64,000 nucleotides of DNA from the NCBI RefSeq assembly GCF_026239735.1, contig NZ_JAPIVT010000001.1:558001-622000 (forward strand), written 5' to 3'. Of this stretch, positions 18,800 to 28,900 are shown in pieces. Under the pieces are notes generated by a model. The model was not told the origin of the DNA. It made no database searches and saw nothing but the letters and a program-made list of their open reading frames with translations. The position numbers and the translations under genes are program-made. Position 1 is the first letter of the stretch. Each line of letters starts with the position of its first letter. Source of the stretch: Pedobacter sp. MC2016-05. GTDB lineage: Bacteria; Bacteroidota; Bacteroidia; Sphingobacteriales; Sphingobacteriaceae.

Positions 18800-19183
18800 A
18801 TGAGGGTTAAAGAAATACTTGTAATAGATGGAGAAATCCATATGCTCAACCTGTTACAGATTTTATTAAAAGATAAATATCAAATACATCTTAAAAGTGG
18901 GGCTTTAGAAGCGTTGCAATGGTTGCAGCAAGGTAATCTTCCTGATTTAATCATTACCGAATACGAAATGCCCCATATGAATGGTTTGGAGCTCATTAAC
19001 AATCTCCACATCAGTGGTCTTTATAGTAACGTGCCTGTTATTATTCTTTCTGCAATGCAGGATGTTGATCTTCATTTAAAAATGTCAGCACGATCCGTTG
19101 CTGCCTGTGTGTCCAAGCCATTTAATCCAGAGGTTTTAGATATGGCGATTACTGGTGTTTTCAGTAAATATGAATTCAACTAG
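18800..19183 (+). CDS. Stand-alone receiver-domain protein with Glu at the phospho-acceptor site
   Basis: This 127-residue protein is a single CheY-like receiver domain without output domain. The ATG at 18800 gives MRVKEILVID; a TTG 18 bases earlier is a poorer choice. Fold landmarks are visible: the first strand and acidic pocket (D10, then G11-E12 in place of the usual second Asp), PDLIITEYEMP with E54 exactly where the phosphorylated Asp belongs, S84 after strand four and the conserved K106 in SKPF. Glu at this position often mimics a permanently phosphorylated state. The gene overlaps the receiver-phosphoglycosyl transferase gene by 14 bases, so the two products probably act together. The regulatory role is inferred. 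Confidence 0.8.
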   Translation: MRVKEILVIDGEIHMLNLLQILLKDKYQIHLKSGALEALQWLQQGNLPDLIITEYEMPHMNGLELINNLHISGLYSNVPVIILSAMQDVDLHLKMSARSVAACVSKPFNPEVLDMAITGVFSKYEFN

Positions 19184-20255
19184 TACGCCGATTTCCGTAA
19201 ATAACAGAGAAACGATACGGGTTGTTTACGCCGGTACAGGTCTTTCTAATTTGATCATTCCTTTTCTTAACGATTATTTTCAGATTAAGTCTGTAAGAGG
19301 GATAGCGGAATTGGATGATTACATATACCGGCAAACCCTTATTACATTGCCCGATGCAATTCTGGTTGAAGTTGACGATGTTCAGGCTTGTCAAGCTTTT
19401 GTTGAGAGGCTTAAAAGAAATACGCTCCTCAGCCAGATTATCATTATATTCTTGTCAAAATTGCCAAATGATGGCCTATCAAATGTGGCTAGGTACCTAT
19501 ATGTCCATGATCACTATTCAGCACCTGTGCCTGTGGAGAATTTACGGGACCGAATATTGTTTTTAATTAAATTCCGATCTATTCAACCCCGTCTTAGCCA
19601 GTCTGCAATCCAAATTCAGTCATCAACCAGAAATTTTCCTCTCAAAAAACGAATGTTTGATCTAACGGTATGCATTTTTGTCTTTTTGCTAATGGCACCA
19701 ATCTTTGCTCTCATTGCTCTTGCTATATTCATTGAGTCAGATGGACCGATAATTTATAGGAGCAAACGTGTCGGGGCGAGGTACAAAATCTTTGATTTTT
19801 TCAAGTTCCGCTCGATGCACCATCACAGCAATGTGGAGTTGAAGAGTCTTTCCGACTCCAATCAATACAAAATAATTGATGGTGAGAATCCAATTTTCAA
19901 TAAAATTCAGAATGACCCGCGAGTGACTCATGTTGGAAGATTTATACGAAAGTACAGCTTGGATGAATTGCCTCAATTGTTTAATGTAATCCGCGGAGAT
20001 ATGTCTTTGGTAGGCAATAGACCACTTCCACTCTATGAAGCTGTTTGTCTGACCTCAGATGAGTGGGCAGTGCGTTTTTTGGCCCCCGCTGGATTGACTG
20101 GTCTTTGGCAGGTGAGCAGGCGCGGTAAAAAAAGTATGTCTGAGAGAGAACGTAAAAAACTTGATAACTTTTATGCAAAAAACTACTCTTTGCGTTTAGA
20201 TATAAAAATCATCTTATCTACCCTACCAGCAATGGTTCAAAAGGGAAATGTATAA
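19170..20255 (+). CDS. Pseudo-receiver fused to a phosphoglycosyl transferase
   Basis: A 361-residue two-domain protein. Residues 15-135 form a degenerate receiver-like domain: the acidic pocket is missing, the phospho-acceptor position is E67 (LPDAILVEVDD), and the conserved Lys is replaced by A118. After a linker, residues 158-361 are a monotopic phosphoglycosyl transferase with a hydrophobic helix (about 162-188), SKRVGARYKIFDFFKFRSM, the catalytic pair D265-E266, GDMSLVGNRPLPLYE (Asn where GPRP is usual) and PAGLTGLWQVSRRG. It should start assembly of a second lipid-linked glycan. The ATG start overlaps the preceding receiver gene; a GTG 15 bases earlier is possible. The receiver part may dock with the neighbouring receiver to control initiation, which is a hypothesis. 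Confidence 0.8.
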   Translation: MNSTSTPISVNNRETIRVVYAGTGLSNLIIPFLNDYFQIKSVRGIAELDDYIYRQTLITLPDAILVEVDDVQACQAFVERLKRNTLLSQIIIIFLSKLPNDGLSNVARYLYVHDHYSAPVPVENLRDRILFLIKFRSIQPRLSQSAIQIQSSTRNFPLKKRMFDLTVCIFVFLLMAPIFALIALAIFIESDGPIIYRSKRVGARYKIFDFFKFRSMHHHSNVELKSLSDSNQYKIIDGENPIFNKIQNDPRVTHVGRFIRKYSLDELPQLFNVIRGDMSLVGNRPLPLYEAVCLTSDEWAVRFLAPAGLTGLWQVSRRGKKSMSERERKKLDNFYAKNYSLRLDIKIILSTLPAMVQKGNV

Positions 20256-20680
20256 CTGATTAGCTCAGCTAATTGAAAGTTTCCAATACAAATTAATCCT
20301 AGGTAAATAAGGGTTCAAATGGGATCAGATATCGTCCAGAAGGCTGATGATAATAATTTTATAGGGGAATTTTGTTGCGGTTAAGTTTATCTATAGTATT
20401 TCTAGATTTCGCATCAATTTAATAAACTTTCTGTTATGGCTAATGCTGTAGATGCCGGATCATATTGTCGTTCTAAAAGGCTTCCATTTAATAAGCGTTG
20501 TTCAAGATAAGAAAATATTTGGAAAACTTGGTTGAGGGGTAAATAGCCTTATTAAGTTGTTGATTACTAATTTTATATGAATCTATCTGTTTACGAGAGA
20601 GCTTCGATCGCTAAATTAAGTATATATAAGAATTAACTGAAAGTATTTTGTGGCATCTTTTTTGAGATTTGTCTCCACCG
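20256..20680 (+). other. Spacer without a recognisable gene
   Basis: A short hairpin ATTAGC-TCA-GCTAAT (20259-20273) just after the transferase stop lacks a T tract, so it is a weak terminator candidate at best. A 21-codon frame at 20319 has no ribosome binding site. I see nothing else in the spacer. Confidence 0.4.
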
Positions 20681-22582
20681 ATGCAATATCCAACTAAACT
20701 ATCCCTAATACTGCTTTTAGTATTTTGCAGCTTAACAAGCTTTGGGCAGGAATGTAATGGATCACTGGGGGAGGCGATGATTAATCTAGATTTTGACCGT
20801 GGCCAGCCTTTATTCGGTCCCTCAATTGGAAATGCCACGACATATGAGTTTGTTTCTGCGGAACCAAAGGACGGCGAATACACCATAGCTAAGAATACAA
20901 TCGGAATGTATCCTGACAATGGATGGCATCAGATTTCCAATCATACCCCAAATGACCCTAATGGATACATGATGATTGTTAATTCTTCTATCAACCCAGG
21001 TATTGTATTTCAAAAAACGCTATCGCCATTATGCGCAGGGACCACCTATGTGTTTGAGGCCTGGGTAGTGAATTTGATAAATTATCCGGGGATAAGGCCG
21101 AACTTAAATTTCCAAATCGAAACAAAAACCGGTCAAATTCTCAAGGTATACAATTCGGGAGAGATACCTGATAGTCAAGTGCCCGAGTGGCTAAGGTTTG
21201 CTACAACATTCACCGTCGGTAATGAAACAGATCTGGTACTAAAGATTATTAATTTAGGAGTTGGAGGAATTGGAAATGACTTGGCTTTTGATGATATCAG
21301 CATTCGGGCCTGTGGGCCAATTATTACTCAAAAGATAGACAGTTTAGAGGGGTTAAATGAGGACCTGTGCGAAGGTGAAAGTGCTAGTTATCGATTAGAA
21401 GCCAGTGTCTCAGCGGATTTTTATGCCAACCCTAGGTATCAATGGCAATCCAATACCGGTGCGGGCTGGAACGATATAGTCGGTGAACGTAGCATGGTCT
21501 TCACTGCAGTGTTTAATAATGCACGGGCGGGAACTTATCAATATAGATTACTTACAGCCGATGAAAGCAATATAAATTCTCCTTCTTGTAGGGTGAGCTC
21601 ATCTGTCTTTACCATCAGGGTAAACGGTGAAGCAATTGCCGAAAATTCTGGGCCAGTGTGTGTTGGTGGAACCATTCAGTTAAGTGCGCGTAATGCCGCA
21701 TCCTATAGTTGGACTGGTCCAAACTTCTCCTCACAGGACCAGAACCCCATTCTTTTAAATGCCAGTAAAGATATGAGTGGAGATTACATCTTAACCGTAA
21801 CTACCAACGGCTGTACGACCAGTGATACAACTACTGTTTCTGTTTTGGATCAGGTAAAGGCGCTTACAGACATCACAGATGCTACAATCTGTGAAGGGGA
21901 TTCCTTAAGGCTAAGTGCATCTGGAGGGATCAGTTATGAGTGGATTCCCAGCGACGGCCTATCCAATCCCAAATCGCCAAATCCGACTGTTTCCCCAAAA
22001 GAAAATACGGTATATCGGGTATTGGTTTCTAATGGGGCCTGTTTTGATTATGCAGATATCAATATCACAGTTATTAAAACCCCTATCGTTAATGCCGGAA
22101 TAGATATAAAAATACTTGAGGGACAATCAACAAGGCTAAACGGGAAAGTAACTGGAGATTACGAGAGGATTTACTGGACGCCGACAGACCATTTGGATGA
22201 TCCTTCAAGCTTGAACCCTACAGCTACACCTCCAACCAGCATAAGGTACACCCTAACTGCAGTGCCCAGGCTGGGCTGCAAAATCGCGAGTGATGAGGTT
22301 TTTATTAAGGTTTCCCCAAATATTATCATCCCGAATTCCTTTTCACCAAATGGGGATGGAATAAATGATATGTGGGTAGTCCCGGATACCTATGCCTCCT
22401 CGCAGTCCTTTATTAAAATTGTCAACCGAAACGGGCAAATGGTTTTTCAGAGCAATGGCTCATTTAAACCCTGGGATGGAAAATTTCATGGCAGAGATCT
22501 TCCATCAGCAGTATATTATTATAGTGTTTACCTCAGTGATGAATTCGAAACATTTAGTGGTTGGATTAATTTGATTAGATAA
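20681..22582 (+). CDS. T9SS type B cargo: secreted multidomain surface protein
   Basis: A 633-residue protein from the ATG that begins a signal peptide ending at SFGQ. After it comes a carbohydrate-binding-like region (about residues 25-210: a jelly-roll-type sequence with FEAWVVN and LAFDDISIRACG). Ig/PKD-like modules follow, each with paired Cys and SYxW motifs (for example SASGGISYEWIP, then TVYRVLVSNG). The last 85 or so residues are a T9SS type B sorting domain: IIIPNSFSPNGDGINDMWVV, then IKIVNRNGQMVFQS, PWDGKF and AVYYYSVYL. It should cross the outer membrane by T9SS and stay attached to a PorP/SprF-type protein. The opposing operon downstream encodes exactly such a partner. Confidence 0.88.
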   Translation: MQYPTKLSLILLLVFCSLTSFGQECNGSLGEAMINLDFDRGQPLFGPSIGNATTYEFVSAEPKDGEYTIAKNTIGMYPDNGWHQISNHTPNDPNGYMMIVNSSINPGIVFQKTLSPLCAGTTYVFEAWVVNLINYPGIRPNLNFQIETKTGQILKVYNSGEIPDSQVPEWLRFATTFTVGNETDLVLKIINLGVGGIGNDLAFDDISIRACGPIITQKIDSLEGLNEDLCEGESASYRLEASVSADFYANPRYQWQSNTGAGWNDIVGERSMVFTAVFNNARAGTYQYRLLTADESNINSPSCRVSSSVFTIRVNGEAIAENSGPVCVGGTIQLSARNAASYSWTGPNFSSQDQNPILLNASKDMSGDYILTVTTNGCTTSDTTTVSVLDQVKALTDITDATICEGDSLRLSASGGISYEWIPSDGLSNPKSPNPTVSPKENTVYRVLVSNGACFDYADINITVIKTPIVNAGIDIKILEGQSTRLNGKVTGDYERIYWTPTDHLDDPSSLNPTATPPTSIRYTLTAVPRLGCKIASDEVFIKVSPNIIIPNSFSPNGDGINDMWVVPDTYASSQSFIKIVNRNGQMVFQSNGSFKPWDGKFHGRDLPSAVYYYSVYLSDEFETFSGWINLIR

Positions 22583-22928
22583 CTGCCTAATCGGTATTAT
22601 CATGAATATTTAAAATCGAACTATATCAGTTAGGAAATAATGTTTTTTTCACGAGATAACGCTTTATCTTCGAATCATTGCCGATCAATTTAACTCAATA
22701 AAAGACGCCCTTAGGTTTATCGCTGATAAATAATCAGCGATAAAATCTTTTTTGCTAGTCAACGCTCATCTCAAATTGTAAGGGTTGATTGGCAATCCCT
22801 CAGATAAAACCCATTATATCTTTGAATAATAACGCCCCGATCTCCTGATTAGAAGATCACAGTGTTTTCTTCCCGATGATATGATGCAGGAAGGACTTTC
22901 CATAGCAGTGGTATTTACATTATAGTTG
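22583..22928 (+). other. Spacer between convergent genes
   Basis: This spacer lies between the stop of the type B cargo gene and the stop of the opposing OmpA-family gene. Apart from the terminator listed at 22716-22753 I see nothing that looks coding or regulatory. Confidence 0.5.
22716..22753 (+). terminator. Intrinsic terminator
   Basis: A perfect 12-bp stem, TTTATCGCTGAT (22716-22727) and ATCAGCGATAAA (22733-22744), with a 5-base loop is followed by ATC and six T residues (22748-22753). The T tract is on the + strand side, so it mainly serves the cargo gene at 20681-22582. Confidence 0.8.
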
Positions 22929-25064
22929 CTATTGATCAGCACAATTTTGCTGTGTAATGTTCACTCCTTGAAGTATGACGTCAAACTCCGTTCTTCTATT
23001 AAGTTGCTGATCTTCTTCTGAGCAATTAATTCCGTCATAGCACCGGTTTACCAAGCGAGTTTTTCCATAATATTCTACCCTGATCCGATCAGCCCTGATT
23101 CCCCTTGCAATTAAAAATGCCTTCGCTGACTCACCTCTTCTAAGAGAGAGACTTCTATTATATTGCTCTGAAGCCCGGCTATCACAGTGGCTTGATGTAA
23201 TAACCCTGATATCAGGATATTTACGCATTAAAGTAGCAAGTTCCTCTAAAGCTGGTTTGGCATCTCCTCTAATTTCTGATCGGTCAAGATCATAATAGAT
23301 ATTTTTTACGGCATAAACTTTTTTTAGCGAATCACAGTGATTAAGTATGTATTGCTGCGCATTTTCTGTTTTATCGAGTTGAATGTTCAGATTAATCACC
23401 GAATCTTTTTGAATGCCTACTGAGCTTGCGAAGTGGATGCCGTTAACGTAGCTCAGCTTCTGTGCGGTGACTTCGTAGTCTGTTTCCAGGGGTAAATCTC
23501 TTTTGTATCTGCCTTTATTATCGGTACGAATGGTATCAATCCCATCAAGGTGTCGCATTAGCAGTCTACTGCCCGCCAGCGGAATACGAGTTCGTGCATC
23601 TGTCACTATTCCTTGTAGCGTGATTTTGTAGCTCGACCTTTTGAACTGATAGATATCATCGTTTCCTCTTCTGTTAGAACTGAAATAGCCTATTTTATCA
23701 TCAGGAGTTATAATAAGTCCAAAGTCATCAGTTGGAGAGTTTATGCCATTGCCCATATTTACTGGCTTGTTAGAAGGCTTCATATCTTTGAGTTCCACGT
23801 AAAAAAGATCCAATCCACCAAATCCTGCCAGCCCTGTTGAGGAAAAATATAGGTTCCCAGATTTATCAAGATAGGGAAACATTTCATTCCCTTCGGTATT
23901 GATTTCCTTCCCAAGATTGATAGGTTTAGTCCAATCTCCCTGCCCGGATCTAACGCAATAATAAAGATCAGTTCCACCAAATCCCCCTGGTCGATCAGAT
24001 GAAAACACAAGGATATTTCCATCTGCGCTTATTGCTGGATGTCCGGTAGAGAAGTCATCTCCATTGTATGGAAATTCTCTCACTAAATTCAAATTCGGTC
24101 CATAAACAGTAAATAGCTTAAGTTTCACAATCCCGTCAGCACTTTTAGCAGTCCTGCCATTGTTATAATTGTTTCTGGTGTAAATTATAGCTCCGTCAGG
24201 AAAAACGGCTGCAGAAGCATTATGATATTTGTTTTCCAATCTTCCCCCAAGTTTTTTTACAAATTTTTCTTGGCCTTCCAGTAAACCAAGTGTATCCCGC
24301 TCGATACTACTGCGATAAGCGGACAAAATCCGACTATCGTTACTTGTTTGTTCGGTATCATCATCATTGTATTTTATTTTTTGAGAATGGGGAGAATTCT
24401 TGCTATTGATGAAGCTATCCGGGTTTATTACTTTAATTGATTTGATTTCAGGTACATAATAAAGTTGGGTGAAAGGGGTATTGTCCCATCTAAATATATG
24501 TTTGGTTAGCGTTGAGGATTGCCGGTTACTACTGAAAAGAAGCCCCTGTTTGTAAAAAGTTGGGCTGTATTCGGCAGCCTGACTATTGATGTTCAAAAAG
24601 CCGATCGACCAGTTAGCCGAGTTTTTAACCAAATTTTTTAAGTTCGTTGAAGTAAATGCCGCTGCACGTCTATCTCCTGGAGATAGTGCAAGAAATCTCC
24701 TATACCATTTTTCTGACTGTTCGTATTGCTCGTTATTGGCAAGACTTTCAGCATAATACAAAGCCCATTCATTCTTAATATTTTTCCTGGAGATAAGCCA
24801 GCTGTAGCTTTTAAGCGCTCCTGGATAATTTCTTGTCTTTCTATAGCTAGTCGCAAGCATCTCCTGGGCTTCCACATTCATAGAGTCCTTGGATAAAAGT
24901 TTTTGAAGCTTCACAATCGCAGAAGTATACTCTAAAGCTTCAAAGTTTTTCCTTGCACCGATAAGAAGTTGTTGGGAATTAGTTTCCTGCCCTTGCAAAC
25001 TGGAAAAAAAGCAGCATAATAATAAAAGGCAAAAAAGATGCGTTAATTTTTTTTTATAAAGCAT
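22929..25064 (-). CDS. PorE-like T9SS protein: TPR, beta-propeller, carboxypeptidase-regulatory and OmpA domains
   Basis: A 711-residue exported protein with an N-terminal signal peptide. Residues 25-150 form a TPR region (ARKNFEALEYTSAIVKLQKLL and repeats). Residues 160-470 form a PD40-type beta-propeller (GHPAISADGNILVFSSDRPGG, FPYLDKSGNLYFSSTGLAG, DKIGYFSSNRRG). Residues 475-545 form a CarboxypepD-regulatory-like domain, and 580-700 an OmpA C-like peptidoglycan-binding domain (YDLDRSEIRGDAKPAL, SSHCDSRASEQYNRSLSLRRG). This exact order is that of PorE from the T9SS of Porphyromonas, which links the secretion machine to the cell wall. It is the last gene of a three-gene operon, 3 bases after the PorP/SprF stop. 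Whether it serves the core machine or this adhesin only is unknown. Confidence 0.88.
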   Translation of the reverse strand: MLYKKKLTHLFCLLLLCCFFSSLQGQETNSQQLLIGARKNFEALEYTSAIVKLQKLLSKDSMNVEAQEMLATSYRKTRNYPGALKSYSWLISRKNIKNEWALYYAESLANNEQYEQSEKWYRRFLALSPGDRRAAAFTSTNLKNLVKNSANWSIGFLNINSQAAEYSPTFYKQGLLFSSNRQSSTLTKHIFRWDNTPFTQLYYVPEIKSIKVINPDSFINSKNSPHSQKIKYNDDDTEQTSNDSRILSAYRSSIERDTLGLLEGQEKFVKKLGGRLENKYHNASAAVFPDGAIIYTRNNYNNGRTAKSADGIVKLKLFTVYGPNLNLVREFPYNGDDFSTGHPAISADGNILVFSSDRPGGFGGTDLYYCVRSGQGDWTKPINLGKEINTEGNEMFPYLDKSGNLYFSSTGLAGFGGLDLFYVELKDMKPSNKPVNMGNGINSPTDDFGLIITPDDKIGYFSSNRRGNDDIYQFKRSSYKITLQGIVTDARTRIPLAGSRLLMRHLDGIDTIRTDNKGRYKRDLPLETDYEVTAQKLSYVNGIHFASSVGIQKDSVINLNIQLDKTENAQQYILNHCDSLKKVYAVKNIYYDLDRSEIRGDAKPALEELATLMRKYPDIRVITSSHCDSRASEQYNRSLSLRRGESAKAFLIARGIRADRIRVEYYGKTRLVNRCYDGINCSEEDQQLNRRTEFDVILQGVNITQQNCADQ

Positions 25065-25067
25065 AGT

Positions 25068-25988
25068 CTAAAAAAATCTTGGTGATATTATTTTGTTTCG
25101 CTCAAACCCAAACTCGTATCTAAGCATAATTTCATGGCTGCCGGAGTTAAAATTCCGAAGTTGGGTAGTACTCCTGTCGTAGCTATATCCAAAACGCAGT
25201 TGAGGAGTTGCTTGAACTTCCAGAAGGGCAGCAATGTCAGCACTCGAGCGATATCCAGCGCCAATGGCTAATACATCTTTGATCCATAAACTTGCATTCA
25301 GGTCTGCCTCAATAGGTGCACCTTTAACCCCTTTAATTAGAAATGAAGGTTTGAGCTTAAAATCCGATGATAAGGGAAAAACATACCCCGCAGTAAGGAA
25401 TAGATGTGGTACCTGGCTAGCCTGTAGCGCATCACCATTGCCGCTATTATTCAGCTTATTTGTTAATAAATCCTGCGCGGAAAGGCCAAGATAAAATTTA
25501 TCTGAATTATAGTACACCCCTGTACCTACATTGAAAAGCACTTTACTTGCATCATTTACAAAAGCAGGATCAAAACTTTGGTTACCACCTAAAGATATAG
25601 AACTATACCGTGCATTGAAGTGACTCATGCTTGTTTGTATGCCAAAGGCTAAACTCCCTTTCTCTAAACGGATCCGGTAAGCGAGCGCGGCAGAGCCTCC
25701 TGTAGTTTGTGTAACACCTAATTTATCACTGAAAACCTGGAAACCTATCCCTAATCTTTTATTCATAATGGGAGCATCTACCGTCAATGTTCCTGTCCTT
25801 GGAGCTCCATCAATGCCTGTCCATTGATTTCTGTACAGTGCAGTGGCGGAAATGACATTACGGCTTCCAGCATAAGCTGGGTTAATGGCAAGGGTGTTGA
25901 ACATGTATTGGGTATACATCGCATCCTGCTGTGCCCAGCTCATCGTAGAAAAAATGGAAAGAATGACTAATATTATATATTTTTTCAT
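25068..25988 (-). CDS. PorP/SprF family T9SS outer-membrane protein
   Basis: A 306-residue protein from the ATG at 25988, which starts a signal peptide (KKYIILVILSIFSTMSWAQ). The longer frame overlaps the adhesin gene and would bury that peptide. The mature N-terminus QDAMYTQYMFNTLAINPAYAGSRN is the PorP/SprF signature. The rest alternates like a small outer-membrane barrel, with GIGFQVFSDKLGVTQTTGGSAALAYR and closing RFGYSYDRSTTQLRNFNSGSHEIMLRYEF. Known members bind type B sorting domains of partner cargo and keep the cargo on the surface. The cargo gene lies directly upstream, its stop 1 base before this start, so this is probably the dedicated anchor for the 1203-residue protein. Confidence 0.9.
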   Translation of the reverse strand: MKKYIILVILSIFSTMSWAQQDAMYTQYMFNTLAINPAYAGSRNVISATALYRNQWTGIDGAPRTGTLTVDAPIMNKRLGIGFQVFSDKLGVTQTTGGSAALAYRIRLEKGSLAFGIQTSMSHFNARYSSISLGGNQSFDPAFVNDASKVLFNVGTGVYYNSDKFYLGLSAQDLLTNKLNNSGNGDALQASQVPHLFLTAGYVFPLSSDFKLKPSFLIKGVKGAPIEADLNASLWIKDVLAIGAGYRSSADIAALLEVQATPQLRFGYSYDRSTTQLRNFNSGSHEIMLRYEFGFERNKIISPRFF

Positions 25989-25989
25989 G

Positions 25990-28900
25990 TTATCGGTTGA
26001 TTGTGATATAGCCAACTCGCTTGTCGGCACCGTCTAGTGTTATTATGTAGTAATATGTGCCTGCTGGAACTTCATCCCCAACGTGAATGCCTTCGGTAGT
26101 CCGTCCATTCCAATCATTTTGATATGAACTGGACCTGTAGATCAGATTGCCCCAGCGGTTGAATACATCTAGGTTTATTCTCTTGCCAGCAGTATTTGCT
26201 ATTACAAAATAATCATTGATTCCATCATTGTTGGGAGAGAAACCTCCTGGTACAAATAAGTCATCTTTTTTCAGATTGATACTGGTAGGGATCGCCGGAG
26301 ACACATCCCCGATAGTTAATGGATCAGGCTTCAATCCATCAGTCGATTGGTCTGAAATCCTGCTATTATCCGCAGCTGAATTCCCTTCTGCGACTGCGGT
26401 GTTGTTGAAAATCCCATCAGTTTTATCCAGCATGACCCTGATCTGTAACTCAACAGTTCCGGAGGACAACTTTGCCAAGGTATTACCAGATCTCAAGAGG
26501 TTTTTATCAGAGCTCCCATTGTAGTTGGTGTTTATCAGTAACCCACCTGTAGCATTTATTCTTTCGATCACCACGGAGTTTCCTTTAAATGTTGCAGAGA
26601 GGTCATCTATTAAACTTAAGTCGCTTATTCCCACATCCCCTAAATTTGATAGCAGGAATGCGTAAATGAGGTTGAAGCTACCGTCTGTATTTTTTACGGG
26701 TTGGCCTACCACGCGTTTCGCCAGGCCAATTTTGGCTGGGGCATATACGGAGATATTAACTTTTCCTGGCGTCGAGCTATTGCCATCCTTATCTATAATG
26801 ACATAGACAAATTCATCCGGTCCTGAATATCCTGGATTGGGTGTATAAATCGGTTTTCCAGTGACAGGGTCAAATGTTATTGTTCCATGTTGAGGCGGGG
26901 TGATGATGTTAATTTTGCCACCTGAAGGAATGGGTATATCGATCGTTTTTGGTCCGGCAACAGGCGTCTCGATGCTAACATTAGGCGCAACGACCACTAC
27001 CCGGTCCCTTACCGTTACGAGTACCTGTATCACATCAGAACTTATCCCGTCCGAAGTTCTAAGGATATAGGTGAACGCATCTTGTCCTGAGAATCCTGCA
27101 TTTGGAATGTATCGAATAATGCCGGTACTTGGGTCGGTTGCCACCGTGCCGTTACTTGGGTTGGTGGTCCAAACGATGCCTGTATTGTCCCTGCTTAAAT
27201 CATTATCCTTCACCGGAATCGCAACAGCTACATTAAAAGGGGTTGAATAGGTGTCATTCGAACCCACAGGTTTTACCGACACCACAACAGTTATTGGATC
27301 CGACGACAATCCGTCAGCGGTTTGCAGAATATAGGTAAAATTATCCTTGCCGGAGAAACCATCTTTAGGAGTATATAATGGGAGCCCGTTTGGTTGAATG
27401 GTTACAGTGCCATTCAAGGTTACATTTTGTATCGTGATCGCTGTGCCATTTTTTGAAAGGTCGTTATCTTTCACTGGTATGGATACAGGAGTATTGGCTA
27501 AGGTTGTAATGGTATCCTGTAAACCAATTGGCTTTACATTAACAACTACGTTTACCGGATCTGACTGTAGGCCATCCTTGTTTTGTAAGATGTAGGTGAA
27601 ATTGTCCTTCCCGCTAAATCCCGGATTGGGTTGATAGTTTACTGATCCGTCACTGTTTAAGGTGATTGTACCATTACCCGGGTCCGTCTTTTTTATTACC
27701 ACTGCGCCGATTCTTCCAGGATCGTTATCTAAAACATTTATCACTACCGGCTGATTGGAAGAGGTATTGGCCACATCGGGAACGCCAACTGGTTTAATGT
27801 TGACAGCTATGGTTACAATAGCGGTATTAGATTCTGCTCCGTAGTTATCCTTTACGGTATAAACAAATGAGTCATTACCACTGTAATTGGCAGTTGGGCG
27901 GTAATTTACAATTCCTGTCAAAGGATCTATAACCAGGGTTCCATGCATGGGCTGGCCTTTAATGACTATGCTGGCAGGGTTGATTGTGAAATTTCCATCA
28001 GCATCCCTATCATTTGCCAATATGGAGATGGGCACACTGGTATCTTTATTGGTCGTGACACTATCATTTACTGCTAGGGGTATATGGTTGACAATGAGCT
28101 GCACTTCATCAAATAAAGTACACCCCCCCGGGGAGGTTAATTCCCATTTAAATACATATGTTCCGCCAACAAGATTGGTAACAGTGGCATCTGGTTGCGT
28201 GAAATTTGAAATAGTGACGGTAGTTGGACCCGAAACCTGACTCCATTTTCCTGAATTGTTACCAGGATTATTGCCCCTCAGTACATAATTCGTCCCAGCA
28301 GTGGAAATGTTTATGGTTTGGTCCTGCCCAGCATCAGCTTGAACGGGCGCTGATACGTAATTAAGGGTTATGCTAGCCTGATTGGAGGTGATGCCGAATG
28401 AATCAGCAATCGTATAACTTGCGTTCACCGGTCCGGTAAAGCTTGGCTCTGGTATAAACTGTAAAATACCCTGGGAGTTCATTGTAAAAGATCCTTTACC
28501 CGCAACAGTATAACTTTTCTGTATTCCAATGACATTAGGATCTAAATCAATTGATCCCCGATTAAGCGTAGATCCCTCATTTTTGGTCGTGTCGTTGAGC
28601 GTCAAATCAATTAGCGCCTCTTTCCCCTGGCACAAAGTCAGCTGATCATTCTTTGCAACAGGTGGCGTGAGTCCCCTGTCTGTATGTGGTTGTATCGTAA
28701 TTTGCCTGATTTCATGAAAATTGGTTTGAAAACCAGTTGAAGAGGCAAAACCATACCTTAAGTTAGCAGGTGCGATTTCTGCGTAATAATAGTTGTCTAT
28801 TACTTTAGTTGTCACCGGGGATGAGCCGCCTCGGGTAATATTTACGGTGATATTATACCCACCATTTGGATTTGGAGCAAGTTCCATGTTTACCCGCCTG

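Noticed and set aside
20319..20384. 21-codon frame in the spacer
   Set aside because: No ribosome binding site, no hydrophobic or Cys pattern, and no coupling to a neighbour.
25989..26030. N-terminal extension of the PorP/SprF protein
   Set aside because: It would overlap the adhesin gene and hide a good signal peptide that starts at 25988.
26745..28080. CRISPR array
   Set aside because: The repeats are long protein-domain repeats inside a continuous reading frame, without spacers.
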